DNA of 40,148 nucleotides from JAJZSS01 sp964463505 (GCA_964463505.1 CAYXDC010000024.1:1-40148); one strand, 5' to 3'. Positions 1-8,410 are shown, numbered from the stretch's first letter. Made by a program: numbers and translations. Notes: generated by a model not told the origin, from the letters alone.

Positions 1-94
1 TCTCACATTCCCTCCGCCGGCGGATGCCCCCCCGAAGATCGTGAGAAGTATCGATAACCCGTGAGCTCACTTGTTTGCAGTAGGGACAGCGCAT
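1..94 (-). CDS. nrdR: NrdR transcriptional repressor, N-terminal part (cut by window edge)
   Basis: Only the first 31 codons lie in the window. The ATG is at 92-94, preceded by a GGGAAAGGGG ribosome-binding stretch. The visible protein starts MRCPYC and continues to an RRRREC segment, so it shows Cys3, Cys6 and Cys30 of the NrdR zinc ribbon. In the family this ribbon precedes an ATP-cone, and the protein represses ribonucleotide reductase genes according to dNTP/ATP state. It follows ftsZ on the same strand but is separated from it by a strong terminator, so it is probably transcribed on its own. The ATP-cone is outside the window and cannot be checked. Confidence 0.85.
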   Translation of the reverse strand, partial: MRCPYCKQVSSRVIDTSHDLRGGIRRRRECE

Positions 95-235
95 ACAACC
101 CCTTTCCCATATCTAGAACAAATGTTGCCGCCACATATGGGGGCATTCAATATTTATTACAGCACATCTTGGATACAGAAGCGATTTTAGCATACTCACC
201 CTGAACCGGCAAGGGCATTCAAGTATGAATTTAGA
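95..235 (-). other. nrdR upstream region
   Basis: This AT-rich stretch has no credible ORF. It should contain the nrdR promoter. Two CATAT-centred motifs occur at 108-112 and 134-138. Their centres are 26 bp apart rather than the roughly 31 bp usual for paired NrdR boxes, and their flanks do not match, so no operator is claimed. Confidence 0.4.
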
Positions 236-272
236 TTAAAAAATTCGGGCCTGGTATGTTGGACCAGGCCCG
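236..272 (-). terminator. Rho-independent terminator after ftsZ and its 3' region
   Basis: A perfect 10-bp stem (246-255 with 263-272, core CGGGCCTGGT) encloses a 7-nt loop. On the minus strand it is followed by a T-rich run (AATTTTTTAAT). It ends transcription coming from ftsZ or from a separate RNA in 273-491. Confidence 0.9.
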
Positions 273-491
273 ATCGGAGCGCAGCGCTTTCTTATGCGAA
301 GGCAGATATAAAGAGGAGGCTGCACTGATACCGCATGCTGGCAATACTCCAGGCAACCAGGCATAACCGGGAGGAGTCCGGTTATGGAAGGCTTCCGGGA
401 ATAGGCTGAGCCGCGCGTTACTAGCCGATCAGCCCATACGGCCAGGCAGGTCCACTTTTAAGAGTGGGATGCGCCCACCCGGTCAGCGACG
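273..491 (-). other. Structured non-coding stretch between ftsZ stop and its terminator
   Basis: About 220 nt without a credible ORF separates the ftsZ stop from the terminator. On the minus strand it can form several hairpins: CCACT/AGTGG near 450, GGGCTGA/TCAGCCT, and a perfect 9-bp stem CATAACCGG/CCGGTTATG at 362-386 whose 7-nt loop reads ACTCCTC on that strand. The loop is complementary to a Shine-Dalgarno core. It could be a long ftsZ 3' UTR or a small RNA sharing the terminator. No known RNA family was recognised. Confidence 0.35.
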
Positions 492-1646
492 CTAGCGACT
501 GCGGTTCCGCAAAAATGTCGGAATATCCAGATCTTCGGTATTGAACGCCCGCGGCTGGAAATCCGCTGTTGATTTCTGCGGTGGCGCCGAGACGGGTACA
601 GAGCTAGGCCGCTCGGACGTGTAACGCGCTTCATTGATGTGCTCATTGGTCTTGGGCTCGGTCATGCGATGGGGCATGCCGGTGCGCTCAAAACCGGTGG
701 CAATGACGGTGATGCGGACTTCGTCCTTCATGTTCGGATCGATGACCGCCCCAAAGATCAAGTTGACATCTGGGTGCGCCGTTTCCTTAATGATAGCCGC
801 AGCCTGGTTCACGTCATACAGCGTCAGATCTGAACCGCCGGTGACATTGAACAGGATGCCATGCGCGCCATCAATGGTGATGTCCAAAAGCTGGCTGGAG
901 ATCGCCTGCTCGGCAGCTTTGCTGGCGGCTTCCTCGCCCTTGGCGCTGCCAACAGCCATCAAGGCGGCCCCACCTTCGGACATAATCGTGCGCACATCTG
1001 CGAAGTCCAGGTTGATCAAGCCGGGAACGGTGATCAGCTCGGAGATGCCCTGCACGCCCTGGCGTAGCACATCATCTGCCATACGAAAAGCCTGATTCAG
1101 GTTGGCGCGCTTGTCCACGATCTGCAGCAGGCGGTCGTTGGGGATCACAATCAAGGTGTCCGATTGTTCCTTGAGCTTGGAGATACCTGCTTCTGCAGAC
1201 TGGATGCGCCGTGATCCTTCAAATGTGAAGGGACGGGTAACCACGCCGATGGTCAGGGCGCCTACTTCCTTGGCAATCTGGGCCATAATGGGGGCCGCCC
1301 CAGTACCAGTGCCGCCGCCCATGCCGGAGGTGATGAACACCATATCCGAGCCGCGCAACACTTCGTACATCTGCTCGGCAGATTCTTCCGCAGCTTTGCG
1401 ACCGGTCTCGGGGTCACCGCCGGAGCCAAGGCCACGGGTGAGTTTTTCGCCAATGCGCACACGCGTGGTGGCTTTGGATTGCATCAGAGCCTGTGCGTCG
1501 GTATTGACCGCCACAAAGTCTACACCTTGTAGCCCCTCGTCGATCATACGGTTGACGGCGTTACAGCCGCCGCCACCTACACCGACTACTTTGATGCGTG
1601 CGAACGATTCGATCTGATTGGGTAAATTGTAACTGATGCCTGTCAT
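492..1646 (-). CDS. ftsZ: Cell division protein FtsZ
   Basis: FtsZ is the tubulin-like GTPase that polymerises into the cytokinetic ring. The 384 residues are the normal length. The nucleotide-binding start VGVGGGGCNAVNRM lies near residues 21-34, and the tubulin signature GGGTGTG is at 110-116. A T7-loop-like NLDFADVRTIM follows. The C-terminal conserved peptide DIPTFLRNR (about 374-382) is intact; in other bacteria it docks FtsA and other partners. The ATG has an excellent GAGGAGG ribosome-binding site. It is the last division gene of the cluster and is separated from ftsA by 137 bp containing inverted repeats, so it may also have its own promoter. Confidence 0.99.
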   Translation of the reverse strand: MTGISYNLPNQIESFARIKVVGVGGGGCNAVNRMIDEGLQGVDFVAVNTDAQALMQSKATTRVRIGEKLTRGLGSGGDPETGRKAAEESAEQMYEVLRGSDMVFITSGMGGGTGTGAAPIMAQIAKEVGALTIGVVTRPFTFEGSRRIQSAEAGISKLKEQSDTLIVIPNDRLLQIVDKRANLNQAFRMADDVLRQGVQGISELITVPGLINLDFADVRTIMSEGGAALMAVGSAKGEEAASKAAEQAISSQLLDITIDGAHGILFNVTGGSDLTLYDVNQAAAIIKETAHPDVNLIFGAVIDPNMKDEVRITVIATGFERTGMPHRMTEPKTNEHINEARYTSERPSSVPVSAPPQKSTADFQPRAFNTEDLDIPTFLRNRSR

Positions 1647-1667
1647 GACTTCCTCCTCAAAATGGAT

Positions 1668-1730
1668 ACCTACACTGTAGGTGCTGGATCATATGCCCGG
1701 TGTGCAACTGTGCCAGTTACAGTGCACTGT
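1668..1730. promoter_or_regulatory. Pair of inverted repeats in the ftsA-ftsZ gap
   Basis: A 15-bp palindrome, ACCTACA-C-TGTAGGT (1668-1682), lies 21 bp upstream of the ftsZ start codon. A perfect 12-bp palindrome, ACAGTGCACTGT (1719-1730), lies 36 bp further upstream. Both combine TGT and ACA half-elements. They could be operator sites or leader hairpins controlling ftsZ; which of the two cannot be decided from sequence alone. Confidence 0.4.
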
Positions 1731-1783
1731 CGTGACACATGAGATTGCTGATGTAAAATCCTGCCGTAAGTACATACCCTGTC

Positions 1784-3031
1784 CTAAGGCAGCATGCGGC
1801 GCAAGAAATTCATGATTTTCTGCACCGCTGGATTGGCAGCCGATGGGTTAGCAGGCGCTATCCGCCGGCTACTAACTTGCTGTGAAGCTACCTCGCTGAA
1901 GAGGGTTGCCCATTTTAGCAAGCCGACACTGGTAGAAAAGGCCGGCGAGTCAAGCTGATCTACCATACCGAATAAGTTTTCCGGTTTTGCGATACGCACA
2001 GGCACACCCAGCACCTGGCTGGCGATATTGCGGAAGCCAGGAAGCAGGCTGGACCCGCCTGTGAGCACCATCCCTGCTGGCAGCAGGCCATCGTATCCAG
2101 AGCGCTTGATCTCCTGCACCACCATCGAAAGGATCTCTTCTACGCGTGCCTCGATAATATTCGAGAGTTCCTGACGGCTGATTTGCACCGTATCCTGTTC
2201 ACCGAAGGGCTTGATATTAAAGTACTCATGCGCGTCTACTTCTTCGCGTGTGGCATGCCCGTGCTCGATCTTGATGTCTTCAGCTTGCGACATCGGCAGG
2301 CGCAGCCCATGAGCGATATCCGAAGAAATATGGTTACCGCCAATCGCCAGAACGGCGGTATGCCAGACATCTCCATCGATATAGATTGCCAGATCGGTTG
2401 TGCCGCCACCGATATCGCAGACCACAACACCCATCTGGCGCTCGGTCTCAGTCAGCACCACTTCACCGGACGCCAGTGGATTGAGCACAAACTGGGTAAC
2501 ATTAACTCCAGCCTGGGCTACACACTGGCGTAAGTTTTCGACACTGGCGGCAGAGGCCGTGATAATATGAGTCTCTACCTCCAACCGGTAGCCGTGCATG
2601 CCTACCGGCATGCGGATGCCTTCTTGACCGTCTACATTGAAACCCCGCTGGATGACATGGATGATCTCGCGATTGTGCGGGATGGCAACTGCACGGGCTG
2701 CATCGACCGCCCGCACCAGATCATCGGGGGTGATCACGCGCCCGGAGACACCCACCACGCCCCGGCTATTGGTCGATGAAACATTTGAACCAGCCAGACT
2801 GACCAGCGCCGAATCTATTTCCAGACCCGAAGTGCGTTCGGCTTTGTCAATCGAGCGGCCAACGGCCTGGGCAGCAGCGCCCATATCCATCACGGTACCC
2901 TTGCGCATACCCTGTGAAGGCTCGATACCCACTCCCAGGACGCGGATCTTTCCGGGGGCTTCCTCGCGCCCGACCAGGGTGCAAATTTTGGTCGTACCTA
3001 CATCTATGCCTACGACAATCGATTCATCCAT
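1784..3031 (-). CDS. ftsA: Cell division protein FtsA
   Basis: FtsA is the actin-like ATPase that tethers FtsZ to the membrane and recruits later divisome proteins. The N-terminus carries the phosphate-1 motif IDVGTTK (about 9-15), followed by the SHS2 insertion region. The phosphate-2 motif CDIGGGTTDLAIY and the adenosine-type motif VLTGGSSLLPG follow. The protein ends in an amphipathic helix (VQKIMNFLRRMLP), the expected membrane-targeting sequence. At 415 residues it is normal length. It starts 5 nt after the ftsQ stop and uses GGAG as ribosome-binding site. Confidence 0.98.
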   Translation of the reverse strand: MDESIVVGIDVGTTKICTLVGREEAPGKIRVLGVGIEPSQGMRKGTVMDMGAAAQAVGRSIDKAERTSGLEIDSALVSLAGSNVSSTNSRGVVGVSGRVITPDDLVRAVDAARAVAIPHNREIIHVIQRGFNVDGQEGIRMPVGMHGYRLEVETHIITASAASVENLRQCVAQAGVNVTQFVLNPLASGEVVLTETERQMGVVVCDIGGGTTDLAIYIDGDVWHTAVLAIGGNHISSDIAHGLRLPMSQAEDIKIEHGHATREEVDAHEYFNIKPFGEQDTVQISRQELSNIIEARVEEILSMVVQEIKRSGYDGLLPAGMVLTGGSSLLPGFRNIASQVLGVPVRIAKPENLFGMVDQLDSPAFSTSVGLLKWATLFSEVASQQVSSRRIAPANPSAANPAVQKIMNFLRRMLP

Positions 3032-3036
3032 CCCGT

Positions 3037-4089
3037 TTATCGCTCCAATTGGTAGTACGGGGCATGCACATATTCAACGCTGATTAACCTGGGTAGCGTA
3101 TCGTCCTGATCAAGCTGTGCAAGCAGCGCTTCATAAACGTTCAATTTCATTTCGATATCTTCCAACGCCCCAAAGTAAACCTGCCAGCCACCTGGATCGG
3201 TCCAGCTCAGCCCGTGCTTGGTGTCGTAGATGATCGGCACGCCGCTGGGAGCCTGCTCAGCAACCGTCAACAGGTTGGCGACCATTTCTGGTTTCATGAA
3301 ATTGCGGCTCACAGGCTCGCTTTTTTCACTGGGCCTGGTAAGCTCTACGTCGACTTCTTCTTCTGTCCCATACAGCTCATCCAGAATTTCGTCCACTGTC
3401 TGAACCGGCGCTGGGGCAGGTGGGTTGGCTGAAGCCTCAACCACAGGCAAGAGGCTGCCTTCTTCCTGGTTGCGCGAGGGGAAACCTACTCCATCCTCAG
3501 CAATATAGAGTGAGCGTCCATCCTGGCGCCAGATCGCGACAGGTACTCGCTCGGTTACAGTGATCAGCACAGAAGCTGGTAATGAAACACTTGTCTCAAT
3601 GGCAGAAAATTCAGGAAACTCAGTTTCCAGGGTTTGTTGGATACTCTCTGCATCAACCATGAAGATCGGTTGCCCGGTAATACCCAGGACGGTGTTTACT
3701 TCCAATGGGCTTAGGCGCTGAAGGCCGTTGATCTCCGCACCGCTGACGGTATAGGTGGGTGTATTCCAGTACAAATAAAGGGCAGCGGCTACCAGGAGGC
3801 TGAGCGCCAGTGAAACTAACCGCCAGCTTAAGCGTAGCTGGGGAATAGCGGGCAGTTGCATTTCGGCGCCTGGCATGGGTAAAGCGATGGCAAAACGCCG
3901 GCGAGGTTTGCTTCGGCGACGAGTAGGGGCCGTCACGCTGCTGGTTGAGCTGCGCGCCATCACAGGTGGGGGTTGGCTACCCCGCGTTCCACCGGCTTTC
4001 AGGCGCATCTGGGATATTGACAGGTCATAGTGCCGGCTTATGCGCCGGTTGGGATCTGTCCGGGTCGTGGTTCTGGTATTACGCGCCAT
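3037..4089 (-). CDS. ftsQ: Cell division protein FtsQ/DivIB
   Basis: This is a single-pass divisome protein that in other bacteria bridges FtsL/FtsB to the rest of the machinery. It has a long, basic, probably disordered cytoplasmic N-terminus (about 1-87), one membrane helix (about 88-107) and a POTRA domain (about 111-185) beginning YTVSGAEINGLQRLSP. An extracytoplasmic FtsQ domain with an acidic, proline-rich insertion follows. The chosen ATG (4087-4089, protein MARNTRT) lies 10 nt after GGAGG; the ATG three codons upstream is too close to that site. The start overlaps the ddl end by 11 nt. Overall conservation is low, as usual for FtsQ, so context carries weight. Confidence 0.9.
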   Translation of the reverse strand: MARNTRTTTRTDPNRRISRHYDLSISQMRLKAGGTRGSQPPPVMARSSTSSVTAPTRRRSKPRRRFAIALPMPGAEMQLPAIPQLRLSWRLVSLALSLLVAAALYLYWNTPTYTVSGAEINGLQRLSPLEVNTVLGITGQPIFMVDAESIQQTLETEFPEFSAIETSVSLPASVLITVTERVPVAIWRQDGRSLYIAEDGVGFPSRNQEEGSLLPVVEASANPPAPAPVQTVDEILDELYGTEEEVDVELTRPSEKSEPVSRNFMKPEMVANLLTVAEQAPSGVPIIYDTKHGLSWTDPGGWQVYFGALEDIEMKLNVYEALLAQLDQDDTLPRLISVEYVHAPYYQLER

Positions 4090-5206
4090 ATGTATCATGC
4101 CTCCGGTAGTGGCGTGCAGAGCGATTGCGTTCTTGTTTACGCTCTAAGGCCAGTTCAATTAGCCGGTCCACCAACTGGGGATAGGAGAGCCCACCGGCTT
4201 CCCACAGCTTAGGGTACATGCTGATCTTGGTAAATCCGGGAATGGTGTTAACCTCACTGATGTACAGAGTCCCTGAGTCTTTATCCAGCAAGAAATCCAC
4301 CCGTGCCATACCAGCTCCATCGATCGCTCGGTAAGCCTTCAATGCCAGGGTCTGGGCATGTTCCTGTTGTTCAGGAGACAGCGGAGCAGGGATCAGCAGT
4401 TGTGAATTCTCATCAAGATATTTGGCCTCGTACGTATAGAAATCACCCGCCGGGAGAATCTCTCCTGGAATAGAAGCCTGCGGCTGGTCATTGCCTAATA
4501 CACTGACCTCAATTTCACGCCCATTGATTCCACGTTCCACCAACACACGCCGGTCGTAAATGCTGGCTTCAATTAAGCCTTCTGCCAGGTCCGAGCGGTT
4601 ACGGCACTTTGTGATACCGACGGAGGAGCCAAGATTGGCCGGTTTGACAAATAATGGGTAAGGTGCTACAGCCTCGGCGCGCTCGATAACCTGGCTAATA
4701 TTCTGGTCGATCTCGCTGCGCAGGAACACCTGCGATTCGAGCACCGGTATGCCGTGGGCGCGCATCACATCTTTGAATACGCCTTTGTCCATGCCCAGGC
4801 TGGAAGCCAGCACACCCGCACCCACGTAAGCAATATCGACCATCTCGAGCAGGCCTTGCAATGTGCCATCTTCACCATATGTGCCGTGTACGACCGGAAA
4901 AACCACATCCAGGCGCGAGAGCAGCTCCAGGTGGCCTGCTGACTTCAGGTTGAATAAACCCGGTCGGGTAGGATCTGGCAAGATTGCGGCTGGTGTCAAG
5001 GCTGGTGTTTGCTTACTAGAAAGCGACTCCAGGACATGGTTACCGGTCCACCATACCCCATTGAGATCGATACCAATCTCAGTGATGGTATATTTCTGGT
5101 GGTCCAGGGCATCCAATACGGAGCGCGCCGACATCAGCGAGACTTCATGCTCGCCTGAGCGACCTCCGAAAATGACGCCTACCTGCAACCGATCCTGTGA
5201 ACTCAT
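4079..5206 (-). CDS. ddl: D-alanine--D-alanine ligase
   Basis: An ATP-grasp ligase making D-Ala-D-Ala for the MurF reaction in the cytosol. Visible features are the N-terminal GVIFGGRSGEHEVS, VFPVVHGTYGEDGTLQG, the ATP-grasp core FVKPANLGSSVGI, the omega-loop YEAKYLDENSQ typical of D-Ala-D-Ala rather than D-Ala-D-Lac enzymes, and the metal-binding EVNTIPGFT. The frame is open 27 codons further upstream, but the ATG at 5204-5206 is preceded by AGGAG at good spacing and fits the family N-terminus, giving 375 residues. It lies between murB and ftsQ, a common position in dcw clusters. Confidence 0.97.
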   Translation of the reverse strand: MSSQDRLQVGVIFGGRSGEHEVSLMSARSVLDALDHQKYTITEIGIDLNGVWWTGNHVLESLSSKQTPALTPAAILPDPTRPGLFNLKSAGHLELLSRLDVVFPVVHGTYGEDGTLQGLLEMVDIAYVGAGVLASSLGMDKGVFKDVMRAHGIPVLESQVFLRSEIDQNISQVIERAEAVAPYPLFVKPANLGSSVGITKCRNRSDLAEGLIEASIYDRRVLVERGINGREIEVSVLGNDQPQASIPGEILPAGDFYTYEAKYLDENSQLLIPAPLSPEQQEHAQTLALKAYRAIDGAGMARVDFLLDKDSGTLYISEVNTIPGFTKISMYPKLWEAGGLSYPQLVDRLIELALERKQERNRSARHYRRHDTYGA

Positions 5207-5243
5207 CAAAACTCCTAATCCCTGTTTAGTTTGCCAGCGCTGA

Positions 5244-6191
5244 TCACTCGCCAAGCAATTCGATTTCCAATTCGAGCGCCACACCAAACTGCCGGAGAAC
5301 TTCTTTCTGGGCCAATTCGATCAATCGGCGCAGATCTGCAGCGTTGGCATCCGTGTGGTTGATGAAAAAGTTCGCATGTACTGGGCTGATCTCAGCGCCA
5401 CCGCTGCGAGCGCCTTTTAACCCAGCAGCTTCAATCAACCGACCAGCATGGTCACCGGGGGGGTTCTTGAACATTGAACCCAGGCTGGCCCCAGGAGGCT
5501 GTGTGCGCCGGCGATAAGCTACGTATTCATCCATTTTTGCCTGTACATCTGCAATAGTGCTGGGCTGCAGGGTCAGCCAGGCCGAAAGGACGACCGCTTG
5601 TCCTGGGTGCTCCTTTAAGGTGCTAGTACGATATCCATACGCCAGTTCAGTCTGTGTCCAGGTTTGCTGGGCTGCCCTGACCGGCGTTTGTTCAATACGG
5701 TGCAAGATTTCTGCCACGTGCAGATTGCTGGTCATGTCTGCGCCATGTGCGCCGGCATTGCCAACCACTGCCCCACCCAGCGTACCGGGGATACCAGCAG
5801 CCCATTCCAAACCAGATAATCCATGTTGAGCAGCTTGCCGGGCAATCAATCCAAAATTTGCTCCAGATTCAGCCCAGACCATCGGTGGCGTGCGATTGAC
5901 TTCAAACCTGACCTTGCGCGCCCGGTTGAGCAGCACCAGGCCACGTATGCCCCGATCGCTGACCAGCACATTGGACCCACCTCCCAGAATGTGGAAGGGA
6001 AATTCTTCTTCCCATAGGATGCGTACCGCACGCGCCAGCTCAGCATGGGAGCGTACTTCCAATAGCCAATCGGCTGGACCACCTAAACGGGCCGCGGTAT
6101 AACGCGCTAACAGAACTTGTTCCTGCAAGCGGCTACCGAATTCAGCCTGCAATCTTACAATCGTGGTTGGTTCAGCCTGCACAGCTAGCAT
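5244..6191 (-). CDS. murB: UDP-N-acetylenolpyruvoylglucosamine reductase MurB
   Basis: MurB is the FAD-dependent reductase that turns UDP-GlcNAc-enolpyruvate into UDP-MurNAc. Visible are the FAD-binding ILGGGSNVLVSD (about 67-78), the GLEWAAGIPGTLGGAVVGNAGAHG core, and GSMFKNP with the proton-donor serine. The C-terminus has the short type II form. The ATG at 6189-6191 sits directly against its AAGG, so the in-frame GTG at 6180-6182, 9 nt downstream of that AAGG, may be the real start; this changes only three residues. It follows the 64-residue unknown ORF by 36 nt. Confidence 0.97.
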   Translation of the reverse strand: MLAVQAEPTTIVRLQAEFGSRLQEQVLLARYTAARLGGPADWLLEVRSHAELARAVRILWEEEFPFHILGGGSNVLVSDRGIRGLVLLNRARKVRFEVNRTPPMVWAESGANFGLIARQAAQHGLSGLEWAAGIPGTLGGAVVGNAGAHGADMTSNLHVAEILHRIEQTPVRAAQQTWTQTELAYGYRTSTLKEHPGQAVVLSAWLTLQPSTIADVQAKMDEYVAYRRRTQPPGASLGSMFKNPPGDHAGRLIEAAGLKGARSGGAEISPVHANFFINHTDANAADLRRLIELAQKEVLRQFGVALELEIELLGE

Positions 6192-6227
6192 CCTTAATGA
6201 TCCTATCCTTCAAGCCCACAGTGAAAA

Positions 6228-6422
6228 TCAGGATTCTCGCACGCGTTCGATCAAACGCTTTAGCAGCGCTTTGGAAAGCGGCGAACCTTTCCAAACCAGC
6301 TTGCCCGTATCCATGCGGACATTGGGATTCGGCGGAGAGGCTTTCTCGTTTTGTGTGCGCCCCAATTGTTTGGTCGGCGTGATGGTCACCAGTTCACTTT
6401 CAAATAAATGCTCTTTCTTCAT
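6228..6422 (-). CDS. Small uncharacterised protein between murC and murB
   Basis: This ORF encodes 64 residues starting MKKEHLFESELVTITPTK, with a GGGAGA ribosome-binding site 8 nt before the ATG. It begins 16 nt after the murC stop and ends 36 nt before murB, so it looks like a genuine operon member. It is polar, has no membrane helix or cysteines, and ends in a basic helical segment (SKALLKRLIERV). I do not recognise a family. A 21-codon upstream in-frame extension would overlap murC and lacks a better ribosome site. It could be a lineage-specific accessory of wall synthesis, or a spurious ORF. Confidence 0.5.
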   Translation of the reverse strand: MKKEHLFESELVTITPTKQLGRTQNEKASPPNPNVRMDTGKLVWKGSPLSKALLKRLIERVRES

Positions 6423-6438
6423 GATTGGTTCTCCCTGT

Positions 6439-7857
6439 TTAGAACCTGTGTACAACCTGGCTTGTTCCGTTGTCAGAGCGTTCAAGATCTCGTTCTTGTA
6501 AGGCTTTCATTAACTGTTGATTAATTCGATCGCCATCGCCGGCAGAAAGTACCAGCACCACATCGCCCGGTTGCAACTCGTTGAGCAGGTATTCCACGGC
6601 CTGATCAAGTTTGGGTATGAAATGCGCTTCTGGTCGAGAGATCTCAGCGACAATCTGGTTCGCCGAGAAACCATCTGCCGGGATAGATTCACGCGCCGCA
6701 TAAATTTCAGTTACCAATACCTTATCTGCTGCCTCGAATGCGTGGGCAAAAGCTGAATGCAGCAGACGCGTGCGAGAATAAGTGTGAGGTTGCCAGACGG
6801 CCCAAATGCGCTGTTCTGGGTAACGGGCGCGGGCTGCAGCCAGCGTTACCTGGACCTCGGTAGGGTGGTGGGCGTAATCATCGATCAAGGTGACACCCCA
6901 GGTTGCTGGATGTACCTCAAATCGCCTACCGGTGCCGCGGAATTCTGCTAGGGCTTGCGCTGCTTCGTCGATCGAGAGAGCTAATTCATCAGCCACAGCC
7001 AATGCAGCCAGTGCGTTACGCACATTATGAATGCCGGGAATCTGCAACTCAATCTTGTGCACACGACCTCGACAGACAGCGTTGAATTGGATGCCGCCAC
7101 CCACGACCGGTTCTAAATCTTGTGCCAGGTACGGTTGTCCCGCAGGTGTAATGCCATAACCCTTCACTCGACAGCCAGCAGGGTTGATCTCCTGCACCAG
7201 TCGTACTGCACCGGGGTCGTCTACACAATACAGTAAAAGGCCTTTGGGCGGTACCCGTTTGCTAAAGGCAGTAAATGCAGCGAAAAAGTCTGCTTCAGTA
7301 GGGTAATAATCCGGATGATCATGTTCAATGTTGGTAAAGATCGCTACTTCAGGATTGAGCCCTAAAAACATGTGATCATACTCGTCTGCTTCGATCACGA
7401 AATATGGTCCACGACCGGCATGGGCATTTGCATCCAGATTGGCTGCTATGCCGCCGATGATATAGGATGGATCCTGCTCTAAGCGGCGCAGCATCCAGGC
7501 GATCATGGCAGTTGTGGTCGTCTTTCCATGTGTGCCAGCAACCGCCAATGTCCATTTTCCGGCTGTTAGGCGCCAAAGAAAATCAGACCGCTTGAGAACC
7601 GGAATCCCGGCTGCCTGGGCTGCCAGAACTTCAGGATTGTTGTCGGGGATCGCCGAAGAACGTACCACGACAGTAGCTCCACGCATGTGGTCTGGATGAT
7701 GGCCAATAAACACCTGAGCGCCAGCAGCCTGAACCCTGGCTGCCATAGGCGATAGGGCGCGGTCTGATCCGCTCACCCGGTACCCACTTTCCAGCAGGAC
7801 CTGAGCGATGGCGGATAAACCGCTGCCTCCAATGCCGATCAGGTGAATGTGCTCCAT
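6439..7857 (-). CDS. murC: UDP-N-acetylmuramate--L-alanine ligase MurC
   Basis: MurC is the ATP-dependent Mur ligase that adds L-Ala to UDP-MurNAc. The N-terminal HIHLIGIGGSGLSA Rossmann motif is at about 3-16 and the Mur ligase P-loop GTHGKTTTT is at 108-116. EADEYDHMFL and the central-domain NIEHDHPDYY follow, then the C-terminal DDYAHHPTEV. From the ATG at 7855-7857 it has 472 residues. Another ATG nine bases upstream (7864-7866) is equally possible because GGGAGG lies between the two; a longer 20-codon extension would run into the preceding gene. It begins about 14 nt after the CvpA-like gene. Confidence 0.97.
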   Translation of the reverse strand: MEHIHLIGIGGSGLSAIAQVLLESGYRVSGSDRALSPMAARVQAAGAQVFIGHHPDHMRGATVVVRSSAIPDNNPEVLAAQAAGIPVLKRSDFLWRLTAGKWTLAVAGTHGKTTTTAMIAWMLRRLEQDPSYIIGGIAANLDANAHAGRGPYFVIEADEYDHMFLGLNPEVAIFTNIEHDHPDYYPTEADFFAAFTAFSKRVPPKGLLLYCVDDPGAVRLVQEINPAGCRVKGYGITPAGQPYLAQDLEPVVGGGIQFNAVCRGRVHKIELQIPGIHNVRNALAALAVADELALSIDEAAQALAEFRGTGRRFEVHPATWGVTLIDDYAHHPTEVQVTLAAARARYPEQRIWAVWQPHTYSRTRLLHSAFAHAFEAADKVLVTEIYAARESIPADGFSANQIVAEISRPEAHFIPKLDQAVEYLLNELQPGDVVLVLSAGDGDRINQQLMKALQERDLERSDNGTSQVVHRF

Positions 7858-7870
7858 GCCTCCCATCCAA

Positions 7871-8410
7871 TCAGATAAACACAATAATGACGAAAAGAAA
7901 TGCGATACCGACCGCAAAATAAATCCAAGGAATGGTTAGCCATTCCGGCGGCAGCATGTTAATCATACGAATTGCTGCATCATAATTGGGGAAGCCCGGT
8001 TGCAGAGGAAGGATCACATTGGCGAAAGGATAGCCTGCTTGGTGCATATACCACCAGATGGTGCCAACGACCAGATAACCATTAAAGGCTCCTAGGAGAA
8101 AACCGAGTAGAGTATCCTGTAAATGTTCGCGGGCAAAGCGTGCTCCTGCCAAGGCTCTAATGTTAGGGGTTTGGTATCCGAAAAATACCAGCATCGTGAC
8201 AATGATCGTCCGCATCCAAAATTGAGCAGTACCTCCAGTCGCAGATATCGAATTTCTAACGATGCCAACGTAAGTCTCCAACACGGTGATAATAAACAAG
8301 GCCAGAGCGATGCTAAAAGTAACCATTAACTCTTTGGCCCAACCGCGCATGGCGCCAATGATTGCAAAGAGAATGACATACATCCAAAAGAGTACATACA
8401 GGCTAAGCAT
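7871..8410 (-). CDS. CvpA-like integral membrane protein
   Basis: The 179-residue protein has about five predicted membrane helices (near 5-22, 28-48, 65-80, 100-125 and 158-178). A GAMRGWAKEL loop after the first helix and a DTLLGFLLGAFNGYLVVG segment resemble the CvpA (colicin V production) family. The ATG overlaps the end of murG by 8 nt, and murC follows closely, so it is embedded in the wall-precursor operon. In other bacteria CvpA proteins are linked to envelope integrity, but a role in lipid II synthesis or transport here is only inferred from position. The family call is by pattern, not alignment. Confidence 0.6.
   Translation of the reverse strand: MLSLYVLFWMYVILFAIIGAMRGWAKELMVTFSIALALFIITVLETYVGIVRNSISATGGTAQFWMRTIIVTMLVFFGYQTPNIRALAGARFAREHLQDTLLGFLLGAFNGYLVVGTIWWYMHQAGYPFANVILPLQPGFPNYDAAIRMINMLPPEWLTIPWIYFAVGIAFLFVIIVFI

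Noticed and set aside
108..139. Possible NrdR boxes upstream of nrdR
   Set aside because: Two CATAT-like elements exist, but spacing (26 bp) and flanks do not fit the known paired boxes.
458..646. 62-codon minus-strand open frame at the ftsZ end
   Set aside because: Overlaps the conserved FtsZ C-terminus in another frame; Arg/Ser-rich shadow.
1102..1617. 171-codon plus-strand open frame
   Set aside because: Lies wholly inside ftsZ on the opposite strand; the low-complexity Pro/Arg/Ser content is typical of an antisense shadow.
6163..6501. Plus-strand frames covering the murC-murB gap
   Set aside because: Antisense to the 64-aa ORF and murB start, with no ribosome site; the minus-strand reading is better placed.
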